In this document: piece by piece, positions 18,121 through 28,323 of the stretch | Position numbering within the stretch: the first letter of the stretch is position 1 | Layout of the letters: every line of letters starts with the position of its first letter | Source of the DNA: an uncultured Lachnospiraceae bacterium | GTDB lineage: Bacteria > Bacillota > Clostridia > Lachnospirales > Lachnospiraceae | DNA: 63,828 bases | NCBI GenBank assembly: GCA_900317475.1 | Contig: ONGY01000019.1 | Location: 1-63,828 of the forward strand | Direction of reading: 5' to 3' | Notes under the pieces: generated by a model | Databases searched by the model: none | The model's input: only the letters and a program-made list of their open reading frames with translations | What the model was told of the DNA's origin: nothing | Program-made: the position numbers and the translations under genes

Positions 18121-20688
18121 TCATCCCGCGTTTCTCTGGATGTCGATGACGTTCTTTACCTGGCGAAGCTTTGCAATGATATCGTTCAGCTGGGATTTGC
18201 CTGTGATCGGGAAGTTAACCTCCATCGTGGCGATGCCCTGCTTGCTCGTGCGTGTATTGATGCCGATAATGCTGATTCCCGACTCCGTGAAAATACGTGA
18301 AACATCGTTCAGAAGTCCGCTGCGGTCGTTTGCATAAATGACGATCTCCGCCTCGAACTTGTCGCCGGCAAGCGTCGTGTCGACACCTTCCTCCCACTCC
18401 GCCTCGATGAGACGTGCGCGGTCGATTTCCGGCATATGAAGAATATTGACACAATCCGTTCGGTGAATCGTGATGCCGCGCCCCCGGGTGACGAAACCGA
18501 CAATCTCGTCGCCGGGTACCGGGTTGCAGCATTTGGAGAACCGGACCGCGACATCGTGAATACCCCGGACCACAATCGGGTTGCGGCTCCCGCGCGGCTG
18601 CATCTTGCGCGCATTCTCCTCGACCTGCTTCATGACCTCTTCGTCGGTCATCACGGTGGCGTGATCCGCTTCGTAGAGTTCCTTCAGCTTGTTGACGACC
18701 TGACCTTCCTTAAGTCCGCCGTGCCCGATGGCCGCAAGCACTGCATCCCAGTCGCGGAATCCATACTTGCGCTCGACTTCCTCCTGATAGGCCGGCTGGT
18801 TGATCTCGGAGAGGCTGATGTTCTTCGTCTTGCAGTAGGTCTGCAGGAGATCACGGCCCCGCTCGATATTTTCTTCCTTCAGTTCCTGCTTGAACCACTG
18901 GTTGATCTTGTTTCGGGTCTGCGGACTCTTGGCAATGGCGAGCCAGTCCCTCGAAGGACCCTTGGAATTCTGGCTCGTCATGATCTCCACGCGGTCACCG
19001 TTCTGAATCTGGTAATCCAGCGTGACAAGCTTTCCATTGACACGGGCGCCGATCATCTTGTTTCCGACGGCCGTGTGGACCGCATATGCGAAATCAATCG
19101 GCGTGGAGCCGGCGCGCAGCGTTTTGACTTCGCCGCTCGGGGTAAAGCAGTACACATCGTCGGAGAAAAGATCAAGATTGGACTTGAGCCCGTCCATGAA
19201 CATCTTGTTGTCCGGCATGTCCTGCTGCCACTCAAGGATCTGGCGGAGCCATGTGAGCTTCTCCTCCTCGGAGGTGTCCACTTTCTGCCCGTTGCTCGTC
19301 TCCTTGTATTTCCAGTGGGCGGCGATACCATATTCCGCCTCGCGGTGCATCTCATACGTGCGGATCTGTATTTCAAACGGCTGGCCGGTCGAACCGATCA
19401 GAGTCGTGTGCAGCGACCGGTAGTTGTTCGGCTTCGGCATCGCAATATAGTCCTTGAACCGGCCCGGCATCGGAGTATACATCTCGTGGATGATACCGAG
19501 CGCCGCATAGCAGTCCTTCACCGTATTGACAATAATTCGCACCGCGAACAGGTCATAGATCTGGTCCAGGGTCTTGCCCTGATTGACCATCTTCTTATAG
19601 ATACTGAAGAAATGCTTGACACGGCCGTCAACCTTTGCATCGATGCCGGATTCCGCCATTTTCGCGCGCACCTGCTCCGCGATCTCGGCGACATACTGCT
19701 CGCGTTCCCGTTTCCGCTCACCAACCTTCTCAACCAGATCATAATAGACTTCCGGCTTGAGGTACTTGAGCGAGAGATCGTCGAGCTCGACCTTGATACG
19801 GCTGATCCCCAGGCGCTGTGCAATCGGCGAATAGATGTCCAGGGTTTCCTGCGCGATCCGTTTCTGCTTCTCCGGCGGCTGATGGCCAAGCGTACGCATA
19901 TTGTGCAGACGATCAGCGAGCTTGATCAGGATGACACGGATGTCTTTTGCCATCGCAAGAAACATCTTCCGAAGGTTCAGTGCCTGATATTCCAGCTGCT
20001 CCGCTGTCTTCTCCTTCTCATCGCCGGTCCCGTTGTTATAATTCTTTGCAAATTCGAGCTTGGAGAGCTTTGTGACGCCGTCCACCAGGAGCGCCACATC
20101 CGGTCCGAACTCCTTCTCGATTTCATCCTTTGTGAAAATCGTATCCTCGACGACATCGTGCAGAAGGCCTGCCGCGATCGTCTCCTTGTCCATTTCCAGG
20201 TCTGCCAGAATGATGGCGACATAGAGCGGATGAATGATATACGGCTCGCCCGAGCGGCGGAACTGGCCCTCGTGCGCCTTCATGGCAACGTGGTAGGCCT
20301 TCTCGATCAGCGAGATATCATCCGAGGGGTGATATTTCCTGACCCGCTCGATGAGATCCTTGTAAAGAACGTCCGGGGAGACATACTCTGCGATGGATTC
20401 CATCCGCCCGTCGTCAAAACCGATGCCTTTGCGTCCGGAGGAAGTATTCCCGATGCTTTCGTCCAGCTTCTTCTTCTCTTCCTCGGTGCGCTCCGTCGTG
20501 CGCCCGTCCGTGAGCGACGCCGGTGCCTTGGCCTCGATCGCGCGTTTTGCCGCCTCCGCGTCACGCAGAACCTTTGTAGTCGCGGAATCCATCTCCGTCA
20601 GAGAGCCGGCATCCACATCGTGGCTGTCGACGGCTGCGTCCGCGGATGCAGATTCCATATTCAGTTGCTCCCTGTCTTTGTCTGCCAT
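18121..20688 (-). CDS. relA: Bifunctional (p)ppGpp synthetase/hydrolase RelA/SpoT (Rel)
   Basis: Rel makes and degrades the alarmone (p)ppGpp. Domains in order: an acidic, low-complexity N-terminal extension of about 110 residues; the HD hydrolase domain (LLHDVVEDT); the synthetase domain (PKPNNYRSLHTT near 405); a TGS domain (FTPSGEVKTL); and a C-terminal ACT domain (INTRTSKQGIATMEV). At 855 residues it exceeds the usual 730-780 because of the N-terminal extension. Both active sites look intact. The start has GGAG at 7 bases. It has its own promoter and terminator and is close to codY, which responds to the GTP level that Rel lowers. Confidence 0.95.
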   Translation of the reverse strand: MADKDREQLNMESASADAAVDSHDVDAGSLTEMDSATTKVLRDAEAAKRAIEAKAPASLTDGRTTERTEEEKKKLDESIGNTSSGRKGIGFDDGRMESIAEYVSPDVLYKDLIERVRKYHPSDDISLIEKAYHVAMKAHEGQFRRSGEPYIIHPLYVAIILADLEMDKETIAAGLLHDVVEDTIFTKDEIEKEFGPDVALLVDGVTKLSKLEFAKNYNNGTGDEKEKTAEQLEYQALNLRKMFLAMAKDIRVILIKLADRLHNMRTLGHQPPEKQKRIAQETLDIYSPIAQRLGISRIKVELDDLSLKYLKPEVYYDLVEKVGERKREREQYVAEIAEQVRAKMAESGIDAKVDGRVKHFFSIYKKMVNQGKTLDQIYDLFAVRIIVNTVKDCYAALGIIHEMYTPMPGRFKDYIAMPKPNNYRSLHTTLIGSTGQPFEIQIRTYEMHREAEYGIAAHWKYKETSNGQKVDTSEEEKLTWLRQILEWQQDMPDNKMFMDGLKSNLDLFSDDVYCFTPSGEVKTLRAGSTPIDFAYAVHTAVGNKMIGARVNGKLVTLDYQIQNGDRVEIMTSQNSKGPSRDWLAIAKSPQTRNKINQWFKQELKEENIERGRDLLQTYCKTKNISLSEINQPAYQEEVERKYGFRDWDAVLAAIGHGGLKEGQVVNKLKELYEADHATVMTDEEVMKQVEENARKMQPRGSRNPIVVRGIHDVAVRFSKCCNPVPGDEIVGFVTRGRGITIHRTDCVNILHMPEIDRARLIEAEWEEGVDTTLAGDKFEAEIVIYANDRSGLLNDVSRIFTESGISIIGINTRTSKQGIATMEVNFPITGKSQLNDIIAKLRQVKNVIDIQRNAG

Positions 20689-20729
20689 AAACTCACTCCG
20701 AAGTAACTTCTTCCGTGGATACAGAAAAC

Positions 20730-20758
20730 AGATTAGATTTATTTCCGTGAAAAGTCAA
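20730..20758 (-). promoter_or_regulatory. Promoter of relA
   Basis: Minus-strand -35 TTGACT (20758-20753), 17-base spacer, -10 TAATCT (20735-20730). Confidence 0.7.
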
Positions 20759-20763
20759 CAAAA

Positions 20764-20797
20764 CCTCCGTACAGACTGCGTTTCGTCTGTGCGGAGG
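20764..20797 (-). terminator. Terminator after groEL
   Basis: A 13-bp stem CCTCCGYACAGAC with an 8-base loop is followed by TTTTGTT on the minus strand. It lies 39 bases beyond the original groEL stop. Confidence 0.9.
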
Positions 20798-20835
20798 TCA
20801 GTACATTCTTTATGCTTCAGGCAGTATGCCCTTTA

Positions 20836-22450
<1,615 letters not shown>

Positions 22451-22492
22451 CTAACAAGTGATTACTTACGATATCTGATAAAGGTCTGAAAG

Positions 22493-22780
22493 TCAGTTTT
22501 CCACAATCGCCAGAATGTCGCTCTGACGGCAGATGACATATTCCTGATCATCAAACTTGACTTCCGTTCCGGCATATTTGGAATAAATAACGGTATCACC
22601 GGGCTTTACGGTCATCTTGACTTCCTTGCCATCGACCAGTCCGCCGGGACCGACCGCGATTACTTCCGCCTGCTGCGGCTTTTCTTTCTCAGCACCAGCG
22701 ATGATGATGCCTGCAGAAGTCTTGGTCTCTGCCTCTTTCTGCTTCAGAACAACTCTGTCTGCCAACGGAACTAACTTCAT
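22493..22780 (-). CDS. groES: Co-chaperonin GroES
   Basis: This 95-residue ring cap works with GroEL. It shows the family start LVPLADRVVLKQKE, the mobile loop region with SAGIIIAG, and VKPGDTVIYSKYAGTEVK. A strong AAGGAGG site precedes the ATG at 22780. It is first in the groES-groEL operon under a CIRCE operator. Confidence 0.97.
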   Translation of the reverse strand: MKLVPLADRVVLKQKEAETKTSAGIIIAGAEKEKPQQAEVIAVGPGGLVDGKEVKMTVKPGDTVIYSKYAGTEVKFDDQEYVICRQSDILAIVEN

Positions 22781-22863
22781 GATAATGCCTCCTTACATGA
22801 CCGGCCGGCACTGATTTGCTCAAGCGGACCGGCCTTGATCTTATTCAAGTTTCTTTCCGATTG

Positions 22864-22890
22864 TTAGCACTCATTCTTCCTGAGTGCTAA
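22864..22890. promoter_or_regulatory. CIRCE operator (HrcA binding site)
   Basis: TTAGCACTC, 9-base spacer, GAGTGCTAA: a perfect copy of the CIRCE consensus, located just downstream of the -10 box of groES. The operon is therefore expected to be repressed by HrcA and induced by heat. hrcA itself is not in the window. Confidence 0.97.
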
Positions 22891-22902
22891 CTTACATTGC
22901 AC

Positions 22903-22930
22903 ATAATAACACATCAAAGATGTAATGCAA
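22903..22930 (-). promoter_or_regulatory. Promoter of groES-groEL
   Basis: Minus-strand -35 TTGCAT (22930-22925), 16-base spacer, -10 TATTAT (22908-22903), followed directly by CIRCE. Confidence 0.75.
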
Positions 22931-23128
22931 GAACGAATTTGACATTTTATTTTTTGTTAAGAATTAGACGAATGACTTTTGTTCAGAAATGCAATTACCG
23001 CCCACTATGCGCAATCTTTGCCTTCTTACATTCATTCACATTTCTTCCAATAATGCCGTCGGCCGCCGGCAGCTTGAAGTCTTTGCCTTCTATAAGCTCT
23101 GCAAAGCAGTCCACAGGTCTTTGCTCTC
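22931..23128. other. Spacer between groES promoter and the LOG gene
   Basis: An AT-rich stretch (22930-22990) is followed by ordinary-composition DNA down to the LOG-family stop codon. I see no gene, terminator hairpin or repeat. Confidence 0.3.
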
Positions 23129-23662
23129 TTACAGTCCCAGTGCTTCCCTGATTTCACCGAGAGAAGAAGCAAACCGGATGTTTCTGCGCTTCTCCTCCGC
23201 AATAAAGCCCTCAGCCGCCGCATGATCAAAGAAGCGCCCGAGGTCTTTGTAATATCCCCCGAGGCTGTAGAATACATAGGGTTTTTCCATGATGCCGATG
23301 GAGTTCGACGATATCACCTCCGATATTTCCTCAAGAGTCCCGGTCCCGCCCGGGAAAGCAATAAAAGCGTCTCCGAGCTCAATGAGCTTTTTCTTTCTCG
23401 TCTGCATATCCGGCGTCACAATCAGCTTGGAGAGTCCAGGGAGCTGCGGCACCGATTCCACGAAAAAACGCGGCTCGACTCCGATGACTTCTGCACCGGA
23501 TTCAAGAGCCGCGCCAGCCAGTATTCCCATTAATCCAACGTTGCTGCCGCCATAGACAAGGCCGAGGCCGGATGTGCCGATAAAGGTTCCCAGCTTCTTT
23601 GCCGCCTCTGCATAAACAGGATTTTTTCCTTCGTTCGAACCGAGATAGACCGTGATTCTCAT
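23129..23662 (-). CDS. LOG-family protein (Lysine decarboxylase-like fold, TIGR00730)
   Basis: This 177-residue member of the LOG family shows the family motif PGGTGTLEE near residue 95 and the nucleotide-binding start GSNEGKNPVY and GGSNVGLMG. Characterised members are phosphoribohydrolases that release the base from cytokinin or purine nucleotide 5'-monophosphates; older annotations as lysine decarboxylase are not supported. The substrate in this bacterium is unknown. It follows the 84-residue protein gene by 34 bases and is probably cotranscribed. Confidence 0.9.
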   Translation of the reverse strand: MRITVYLGSNEGKNPVYAEAAKKLGTFIGTSGLGLVYGGSNVGLMGILAGAALESGAEVIGVEPRFFVESVPQLPGLSKLIVTPDMQTRKKKLIELGDAFIAFPGGTGTLEEISEVISSNSIGIMEKPYVFYSLGGYYKDLGRFFDHAAAEGFIAEEKRRNIRFASSLGEIREALGL

Positions 23663-23696
23663 GTAAAATTCCCTTCCCGGAACGAATTACAGTGTA

Positions 23697-23951
23697 TCAG
23701 GCGAATTTCCAGCTGATTCCGAAGATCTGTTCCATCATCTTGCGGATTTCATCCTTCATTCCGTCGCAGGCCGACTGTTCGTCCTTATACAGCATCGTTC
23801 CGACTTTCATCTTGTGATCGCTGAAATAAACTTCCCATCCTTCCTTCGTTTTGTCAAGGCAGATGCGGCCATTCTTCCGGCCGTTCATGTGATAAAGATG
23901 ACTCGGAACAAGATGCCCCTTGAAGAATTTCTTAAGCTCCCTTGTATTCAT
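23697..23951 (-). CDS. Small protein of unknown function (84 aa)
   Basis: I do not recognise this protein. It is basic at the N terminus (MNTRELKKFFKGH) and has no signal peptide or membrane segment. Likely reality: a GAGAGGAG site before the ATG at 23951, a promoter about 100 bases upstream, and cotranscription with the LOG gene. The middle (GWEVYFSDHKMKVGT) looks like a short beta hairpin and the C-terminal half is predicted helical (MKDEIRKMMEQIF). Confidence 0.65.
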   Translation of the reverse strand: MNTRELKKFFKGHLVPSHLYHMNGRKNGRICLDKTKEGWEVYFSDHKMKVGTMLYKDEQSACDGMKDEIRKMMEQIFGISWKFA

Positions 23952-23975
23952 ATACTCCTCTCTTTCTACAGCCCT

Positions 23976-24206
23976 GCGGACTGCTGCAGGAAATGGATAA
24001 ATTATATTTTTCGAAACCGCTTTACGTAGTTTTTAATACTACATATATCCTACTATGAGAACAGTGCAGATGCAACCGGTAATTGTAAATTCTCTGTAAT
24101 CCCGGAAATTGTGAATACTGCGGCATCTATTCAGTTCCCCGTACTCGATTGTGGGCGGTCAGAGGCGCTTAATAATTGCATTCTTCATTATAAATACAGA
24201 GGTCTC
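23976..24206. other. Leader and promoter region of the 84-aa gene
   Basis: AT-rich non-coding DNA between the alpha-hydroxy-acid oxidase terminator and the small gene. It includes the promoter given separately; no other RNA or gene is apparent. Confidence 0.3.
24047..24075 (-). promoter_or_regulatory. Putative promoter of the 84-aa gene and LOG gene
   Basis: Minus-strand -35 TTGCAT (24075-24070), 17-base spacer, -10 TAGGAT (24052-24047). Confidence 0.55.
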
Positions 24207-24242
24207 AAAAAAAGGCACGCCGGTGCTTCAGCACCGATGCTG
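24207..24242 (-). terminator. Terminator after the alpha-hydroxy-acid oxidase gene
   Basis: Minus-strand stem CGGTGC/GCACCG with a 4-base loop, extended by partly paired flanks, then seven Ts. It starts only about 20 bases after the stop codon at 24262. Confidence 0.8.
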
Positions 24243-24261
24243 CTGTTTGACTTTCTTTCTG

Positions 24262-25215
24262 TCAGCGATAGATATTGTCGATGCCAATATCCGTGTAGAG
24301 CGCAACACCCTCTGCCGCGCCGCCGTAAACCGCTGTGACATACGGGCGGGCGATGAGAACGCCGTCCGCACCGAGTGCAAGCGCCTTGAAGATATCAACT
24401 CCGCTGCGGATGCCGCCGTCGACGAGAACCTTGACGTCGCCGCCTACTTCCGATGCGATGTCCGAAAGAACTTCCGCAGTCGCCGGGCACTGATCGAGGA
24501 CGCGGCCACCGTGATTCGATACGACAATGGCCGAGGCACCGGCAAGCTTGGCCTTGCGGGCGCCTTTCACGGTCATGATTCCCTTGACAATAAATGGCTT
24601 TCCCGATTCGCGGATGATCTCTCCGAGCTCCTCAACGGACTTTGAGCCGGCCGGCGGATTGAGATTCTGAAGGAACGGAAGGCCTGCCGCATCGACGTCC
24701 ATCGCGACTGCAAAACTGTCCGACTCCTTTACGAGTGCAAATTTCTCGCGGAGCGTATTCACATCCCACGGCTTGACCGTCGGGATTCCACACCCGCCGG
24801 CGCTGCGGATCGCACTGCAGGCTGCCTTCATAACCTCCGGATTGGTCCCGTCGCCCGTGAACGCTGCAATCCCCGCGTCTGCACATGCTTTCACGAGAAT
24901 ATCATTGTACTGAAGATCATTCAGTTTGTCGCCGTAATGAAGGTTTACGGCGCCGACCGGACCGGCAAAGATCGGGTATTTCATTTTGTACCCGAAGAAG
25001 TCAAAACTCGTGTCCGGTGTAAAACCGGGGTGAATCGTATCCATATTGATGCGGATCTTCTTCCACTCGTCATAGTTGCGGATCGCAACATCGCCGACTC
25101 CCTTGGCCCCCGGTCCGGGAATGTGTCCTCCGCATGCCCTTCCGTTGCATTCCGGGCAGGCCTTGCACGGCCCCATACATTCTCTGGCCCTGTCCAGCAG
25201 TTCCTGATATGTCAT
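24262..25215 (-). CDS. FMN-dependent alpha-hydroxy-acid oxidizing protein, shortened C terminus
   Basis: This relative of lactate/glycolate oxidases oxidises a 2-hydroxy acid with FMN. The Clostridia subgroup begins with a Cys-rich segment, seen here as CMGPCKACPECNGRACGG. The TIM barrel shows VSNHGGRVLDQCPA (active-site His and FMN contacts) and VDGGIRSGVDIFKALALGADGVLIARP. The start at 25215 has a strong AAGGAGGGAG site. The protein is 317 residues and ends GVALYTDIGIDNIYR; relatives normally continue for about 20-25 more residues with a DTMxMCGA segment, so the last helix is missing or altered. Physiological substrate unknown. Confidence 0.85.
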   Translation of the reverse strand: MTYQELLDRARECMGPCKACPECNGRACGGHIPGPGAKGVGDVAIRNYDEWKKIRINMDTIHPGFTPDTSFDFFGYKMKYPIFAGPVGAVNLHYGDKLNDLQYNDILVKACADAGIAAFTGDGTNPEVMKAACSAIRSAGGCGIPTVKPWDVNTLREKFALVKESDSFAVAMDVDAAGLPFLQNLNPPAGSKSVEELGEIIRESGKPFIVKGIMTVKGARKAKLAGASAIVVSNHGGRVLDQCPATAEVLSDIASEVGGDVKVLVDGGIRSGVDIFKALALGADGVLIARPYVTAVYGGAAEGVALYTDIGIDNIYR

Positions 25216-25493
25216 TTTCTCTCCCTCCTTGAATGTCCGCTTCCCACAAATGGTCTGCCGCGGACTGCGCAGACATCGGTCAGCCTGCCGCTGTACGGCA
25301 CGCCGAATATTCATCAATAATGATACCTTTTTACAGTCGATTTGCAATGCAGAACTCTCTATATCGGTGGAGAACTCCCGCCATGCGAAATGCCAGTGCA
25401 ACTCATTCCTCACCTCATCTTATTGAAAGTTCTGTCTCCGAACAATTCGGATTCATAAAGCATTGATGCCGAATTTGAATTGCTTCCGCGCAT
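25216..25493. other. Intergenic region upstream of the alpha-hydroxy-acid oxidase gene
   Basis: The stretch holds the oxidase promoter (25320-25347) and about 140 bases of AT-rich DNA up to the ppdK terminator. No small gene, riboswitch or repeat is recognised. Confidence 0.35.
25320..25347 (-). promoter_or_regulatory. Putative promoter of the alpha-hydroxy-acid oxidase gene
   Basis: Minus-strand -35 TTGCAA (25347-25342), 16-base spacer, -10 TATCAT (25325-25320). Confidence 0.55.
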
Positions 25494-25539
25494 AAAAAAA
25501 GCCGGAAGGCGCAGCATTTTCCTGCTGACATCCTTCCGG
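25494..25539 (-). terminator. Terminator after ppdK
   Basis: Outer stem CCGGAAGG/CCTTCCGG and inner CAGCA/TGCTG stem, followed by seven Ts on the minus strand. Confidence 0.9.
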
Positions 25540-25560
25540 TTTATATCAATCAATCTTTAG

Positions 25561-28191
25561 TCACTTTTCTCTCTTCAGTCTGATCTCTGCCTGCGCAGCC
25601 GCAAGTCTTGCAATCGGCACACGGAACGGTGAGCAGGAGACATAGGTAAGACCCACACGGTTGACAAACTCGATGGAAGCCGGGTCGCCGCCGTGCTCGC
25701 CGCAGATTCCGAGATGGATATCCGGACGGGTCTTTCTGCCCTTCTCGACGGCGATCTGAATCAGCTGACCGACGCCGTTCTGGTCAAGATGTGCAAACGG
25801 ATCCTGTTCATAGATCTTGGACTTGTAGTAGTCGGTGAGGAACTTGCCCGCATCGTCTCTCGAGAAACCGAAGGTCATCTGCGTGAGATCATTCGTTCCG
25901 AAGCTGAAGAACTCTGCCTCCTCGGCAATCTGATCTGCCATGAGGGCCGCACGCGGAATCTCAATCATCGTACCGATATGATACTGAATGTCGGAGTTCT
26001 TCTCTTTCTTTACCTTCTCCGCGACATCAACGATGATGTTCTTTACAAACTTGAGCTCCTTGACATCGCCGACAAGCGGGATCATGATCTCAGGCTCAAT
26101 CGGATAGCCTTTCTCATTCTTCACCTCGATCGCGGCTTCCATGACGGCTCTGGTCTGCATGCGCGCGATCTCCGGGAACGTAACGGAAAGACGGCATCCG
26201 CGGTGACCCATCATCGGATTGAATTCCTTGAGATCGTCGCAGCGGCGGCGCACTTCGTCGACCGTAAGACCCATCTCATCGGCCATGCTCCTGATTTCGG
26301 CTTCCGTATTCGGGACAAACTCATGGAGCGGCGGATCCAGGAAACGAATGGTGACCGGACGGCCCTCCATCGCCTCATAAAGGCCCTTAAAATCGTTTTT
26401 CTGGAATGGTATCAGCTCATTCAGAGCCGCTTCTCTCTCTTCCGTGGTGTCCGAAAGAATCATCTTGCGGATCTTCGGGATCCGGTCCGGGTTGAAGAAC
26501 ATGTGCTCCGTGCGGCAAAGGCCGATGCCTTCGGCGCCGAGGCGGACTGCATTTTCCGCATCCGCCGGTGTATCTGCATTCGTGCGGACTCTCAGTCTCC
26601 TGTACTTGTCCGCCCAGTTCATGATGCGCTCAAAGTTGCCGGAAATGGTCGCCTCGACCGTCGGAATATCGCCGAGATAAATTTTGCCGGTGGAACCATC
26701 CAGGGAGATGAAATCTCCCTCGTGGATCTCATGTCCGCCGAGCTCGAAATACTTCTCTTTCTCGTGCACGGTCATATCTCCGCAGCCGGAGATGCAGCAG
26801 GTTCCCATGCCGCGCGCGACAACGGCAGCATGGCTTGTCATGCCGCCGCGCATCGTGAGGATGCCCTCTGCGGCGTGCATGCCGTCGATATCCTCGGGAG
26901 AGGTCTCCTGACGAACCATGATGACTCTCTGTCCCTGCGCATGTGCAGCGACTGCATCTTCTGCATTGAAGTAAACTCTTCCTGCCGCAGCTCCCGGGGA
27001 TGCCGGAAGCGCCTGACCGATCTCCTTTGCAAGCTTAAGTTTTGACTGATCGAAGCCGGGGTGAAGCAGCTGATCGAGGGACTGCGGTTCAATGCGCAGC
27101 ACTGCCTCCTGCTCGTCAATCATGCCCTCGTCCACAAGATCGCAGGCGATCTGAATGGCAGCCTGTGCGGTTCTCTTTCCGTTTCTTGTCTGCAGGAAAA
27201 AGAGCTTGCCGTCCTCGATCGTGAACTCCATGTCCTGCATGTCTTTGTAGTGATTCTCAAGTCCCTTCGCGAGCTTCATGAACTGCTCATAGCACTCCGG
27301 AAGGTCCTCTGCCAGCTTTGTGATCGGCTGTGGCGTGCGGATGCCGGCGACAACATCTTCGCCCTGTGCATTGATGAGATACTCACCGAAAATACCCTTC
27401 GCACCGGTAGCCGGATTACGCGTGAAGGCAACGCCGGTGCCCGAGGTATCGCCCATGTTTCCAAAGACCATCGACTGAACGTTGACGGCTGTGCCGAGCT
27501 CGTACGGGATATCATACATCCTGCGGTAGGTATTTGCTCTCGGGTTGTCCCAGGAACGGAAGACAGCCTTGATGGCCTCCATCAGCTGAACCTTCGGATC
27601 CTGCGGGAAGTCCTCGCCCTGCTGCTTTTTGTAGAGTTCCTTATACCTTGCGATGACAGACTTAAGGTCTTCTGCCTGAAGCTCCGTGTCGTAAACATAT
27701 CCGTGTTTTTTCTTCTCTTCCTCGAGAATGGCGTCAAACAGCGTCTTGGGCTGACCCATGACGACGTCGGAGAACATCTGGATGAATCTTCTGTAGGAAT
27801 CATAGGCAAACCTTGGATTGCCGGTCTTCTTTGCAAAGCCCACAACCGAAACATCGTTGAGTCCGAGGTTCAGGATGGTATCCATCATGCCGGGCATCGA
27901 GACCGGGGCGCCGGAACGCACCGAGACAAGCAGCGGGTCATTCTCATCGCCGAACTTCTTGCCGCGCACGCCTTCGAGCCAGGAAAGTGCGTCAAAAATC
28001 TGCTTCTTTGTCTCGCTGTTGATTTCCTTCCCCTCGTTGTAATAATCCGTGCAGGCTTCCGTGGAAATCGTAAATCCCGGAGGAACCGGCATTCCGAGAT
28101 TCGTCATCTCCGCAAGGTTTGCACCCTTGCCGCCGAGAAGATTGCGCATCTTTGCGTTGCCTTCTTCGAACTTGTACACCCTCTTATTCAT
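25561..28191 (-). CDS. ppdK: Pyruvate, phosphate dikinase
   Basis: PPDK interconverts pyruvate, ATP and phosphate with PEP, AMP and PPi, and in anaerobes often serves glycolysis in the pyruvate-forming direction. The 876-residue protein from the ATG at 28191 (MNKRVYKFEEG, after GGGAG) has the ATP-grasp domain with GGKGANLAEM, the swivelling phosphohistidine domain with the catalytic His in GGMTSHAAVVARGMG near 450, and the PEP-binding barrel ending in GICGEHGGDP. No regulatory protein gene is adjacent. Confidence 0.97.
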   Translation of the reverse strand: MNKRVYKFEEGNAKMRNLLGGKGANLAEMTNLGMPVPPGFTISTEACTDYYNEGKEINSETKKQIFDALSWLEGVRGKKFGDENDPLLVSVRSGAPVSMPGMMDTILNLGLNDVSVVGFAKKTGNPRFAYDSYRRFIQMFSDVVMGQPKTLFDAILEEEKKKHGYVYDTELQAEDLKSVIARYKELYKKQQGEDFPQDPKVQLMEAIKAVFRSWDNPRANTYRRMYDIPYELGTAVNVQSMVFGNMGDTSGTGVAFTRNPATGAKGIFGEYLINAQGEDVVAGIRTPQPITKLAEDLPECYEQFMKLAKGLENHYKDMQDMEFTIEDGKLFFLQTRNGKRTAQAAIQIACDLVDEGMIDEQEAVLRIEPQSLDQLLHPGFDQSKLKLAKEIGQALPASPGAAAGRVYFNAEDAVAAHAQGQRVIMVRQETSPEDIDGMHAAEGILTMRGGMTSHAAVVARGMGTCCISGCGDMTVHEKEKYFELGGHEIHEGDFISLDGSTGKIYLGDIPTVEATISGNFERIMNWADKYRRLRVRTNADTPADAENAVRLGAEGIGLCRTEHMFFNPDRIPKIRKMILSDTTEEREAALNELIPFQKNDFKGLYEAMEGRPVTIRFLDPPLHEFVPNTEAEIRSMADEMGLTVDEVRRRCDDLKEFNPMMGHRGCRLSVTFPEIARMQTRAVMEAAIEVKNEKGYPIEPEIMIPLVGDVKELKFVKNIIVDVAEKVKKEKNSDIQYHIGTMIEIPRAALMADQIAEEAEFFSFGTNDLTQMTFGFSRDDAGKFLTDYYKSKIYEQDPFAHLDQNGVGQLIQIAVEKGRKTRPDIHLGICGEHGGDPASIEFVNRVGLTYVSCSPFRVPIARLAAAQAEIRLKREK

Positions 28192-28323
28192 CTGTTCTCC
28201 CTTTCTGCACAAGAAACTGTGCCGTGACTTCGCACAAGGCTATATACTGAACACCGCATTTCCGCGGTTTGTCCAACTGAATGATTCAAAAAACGAAGAC
28301 GCCCCGGCACCGGCGCCCGAAAT

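Noticed and set aside
18436..20706. Long plus-strand open frame antisense to relA (756 codons)
   Set aside because: It lies entirely within the relA/SpoT gene, carries no family motif, and is the kind of frame expected opposite a GC-rich-third-position gene.
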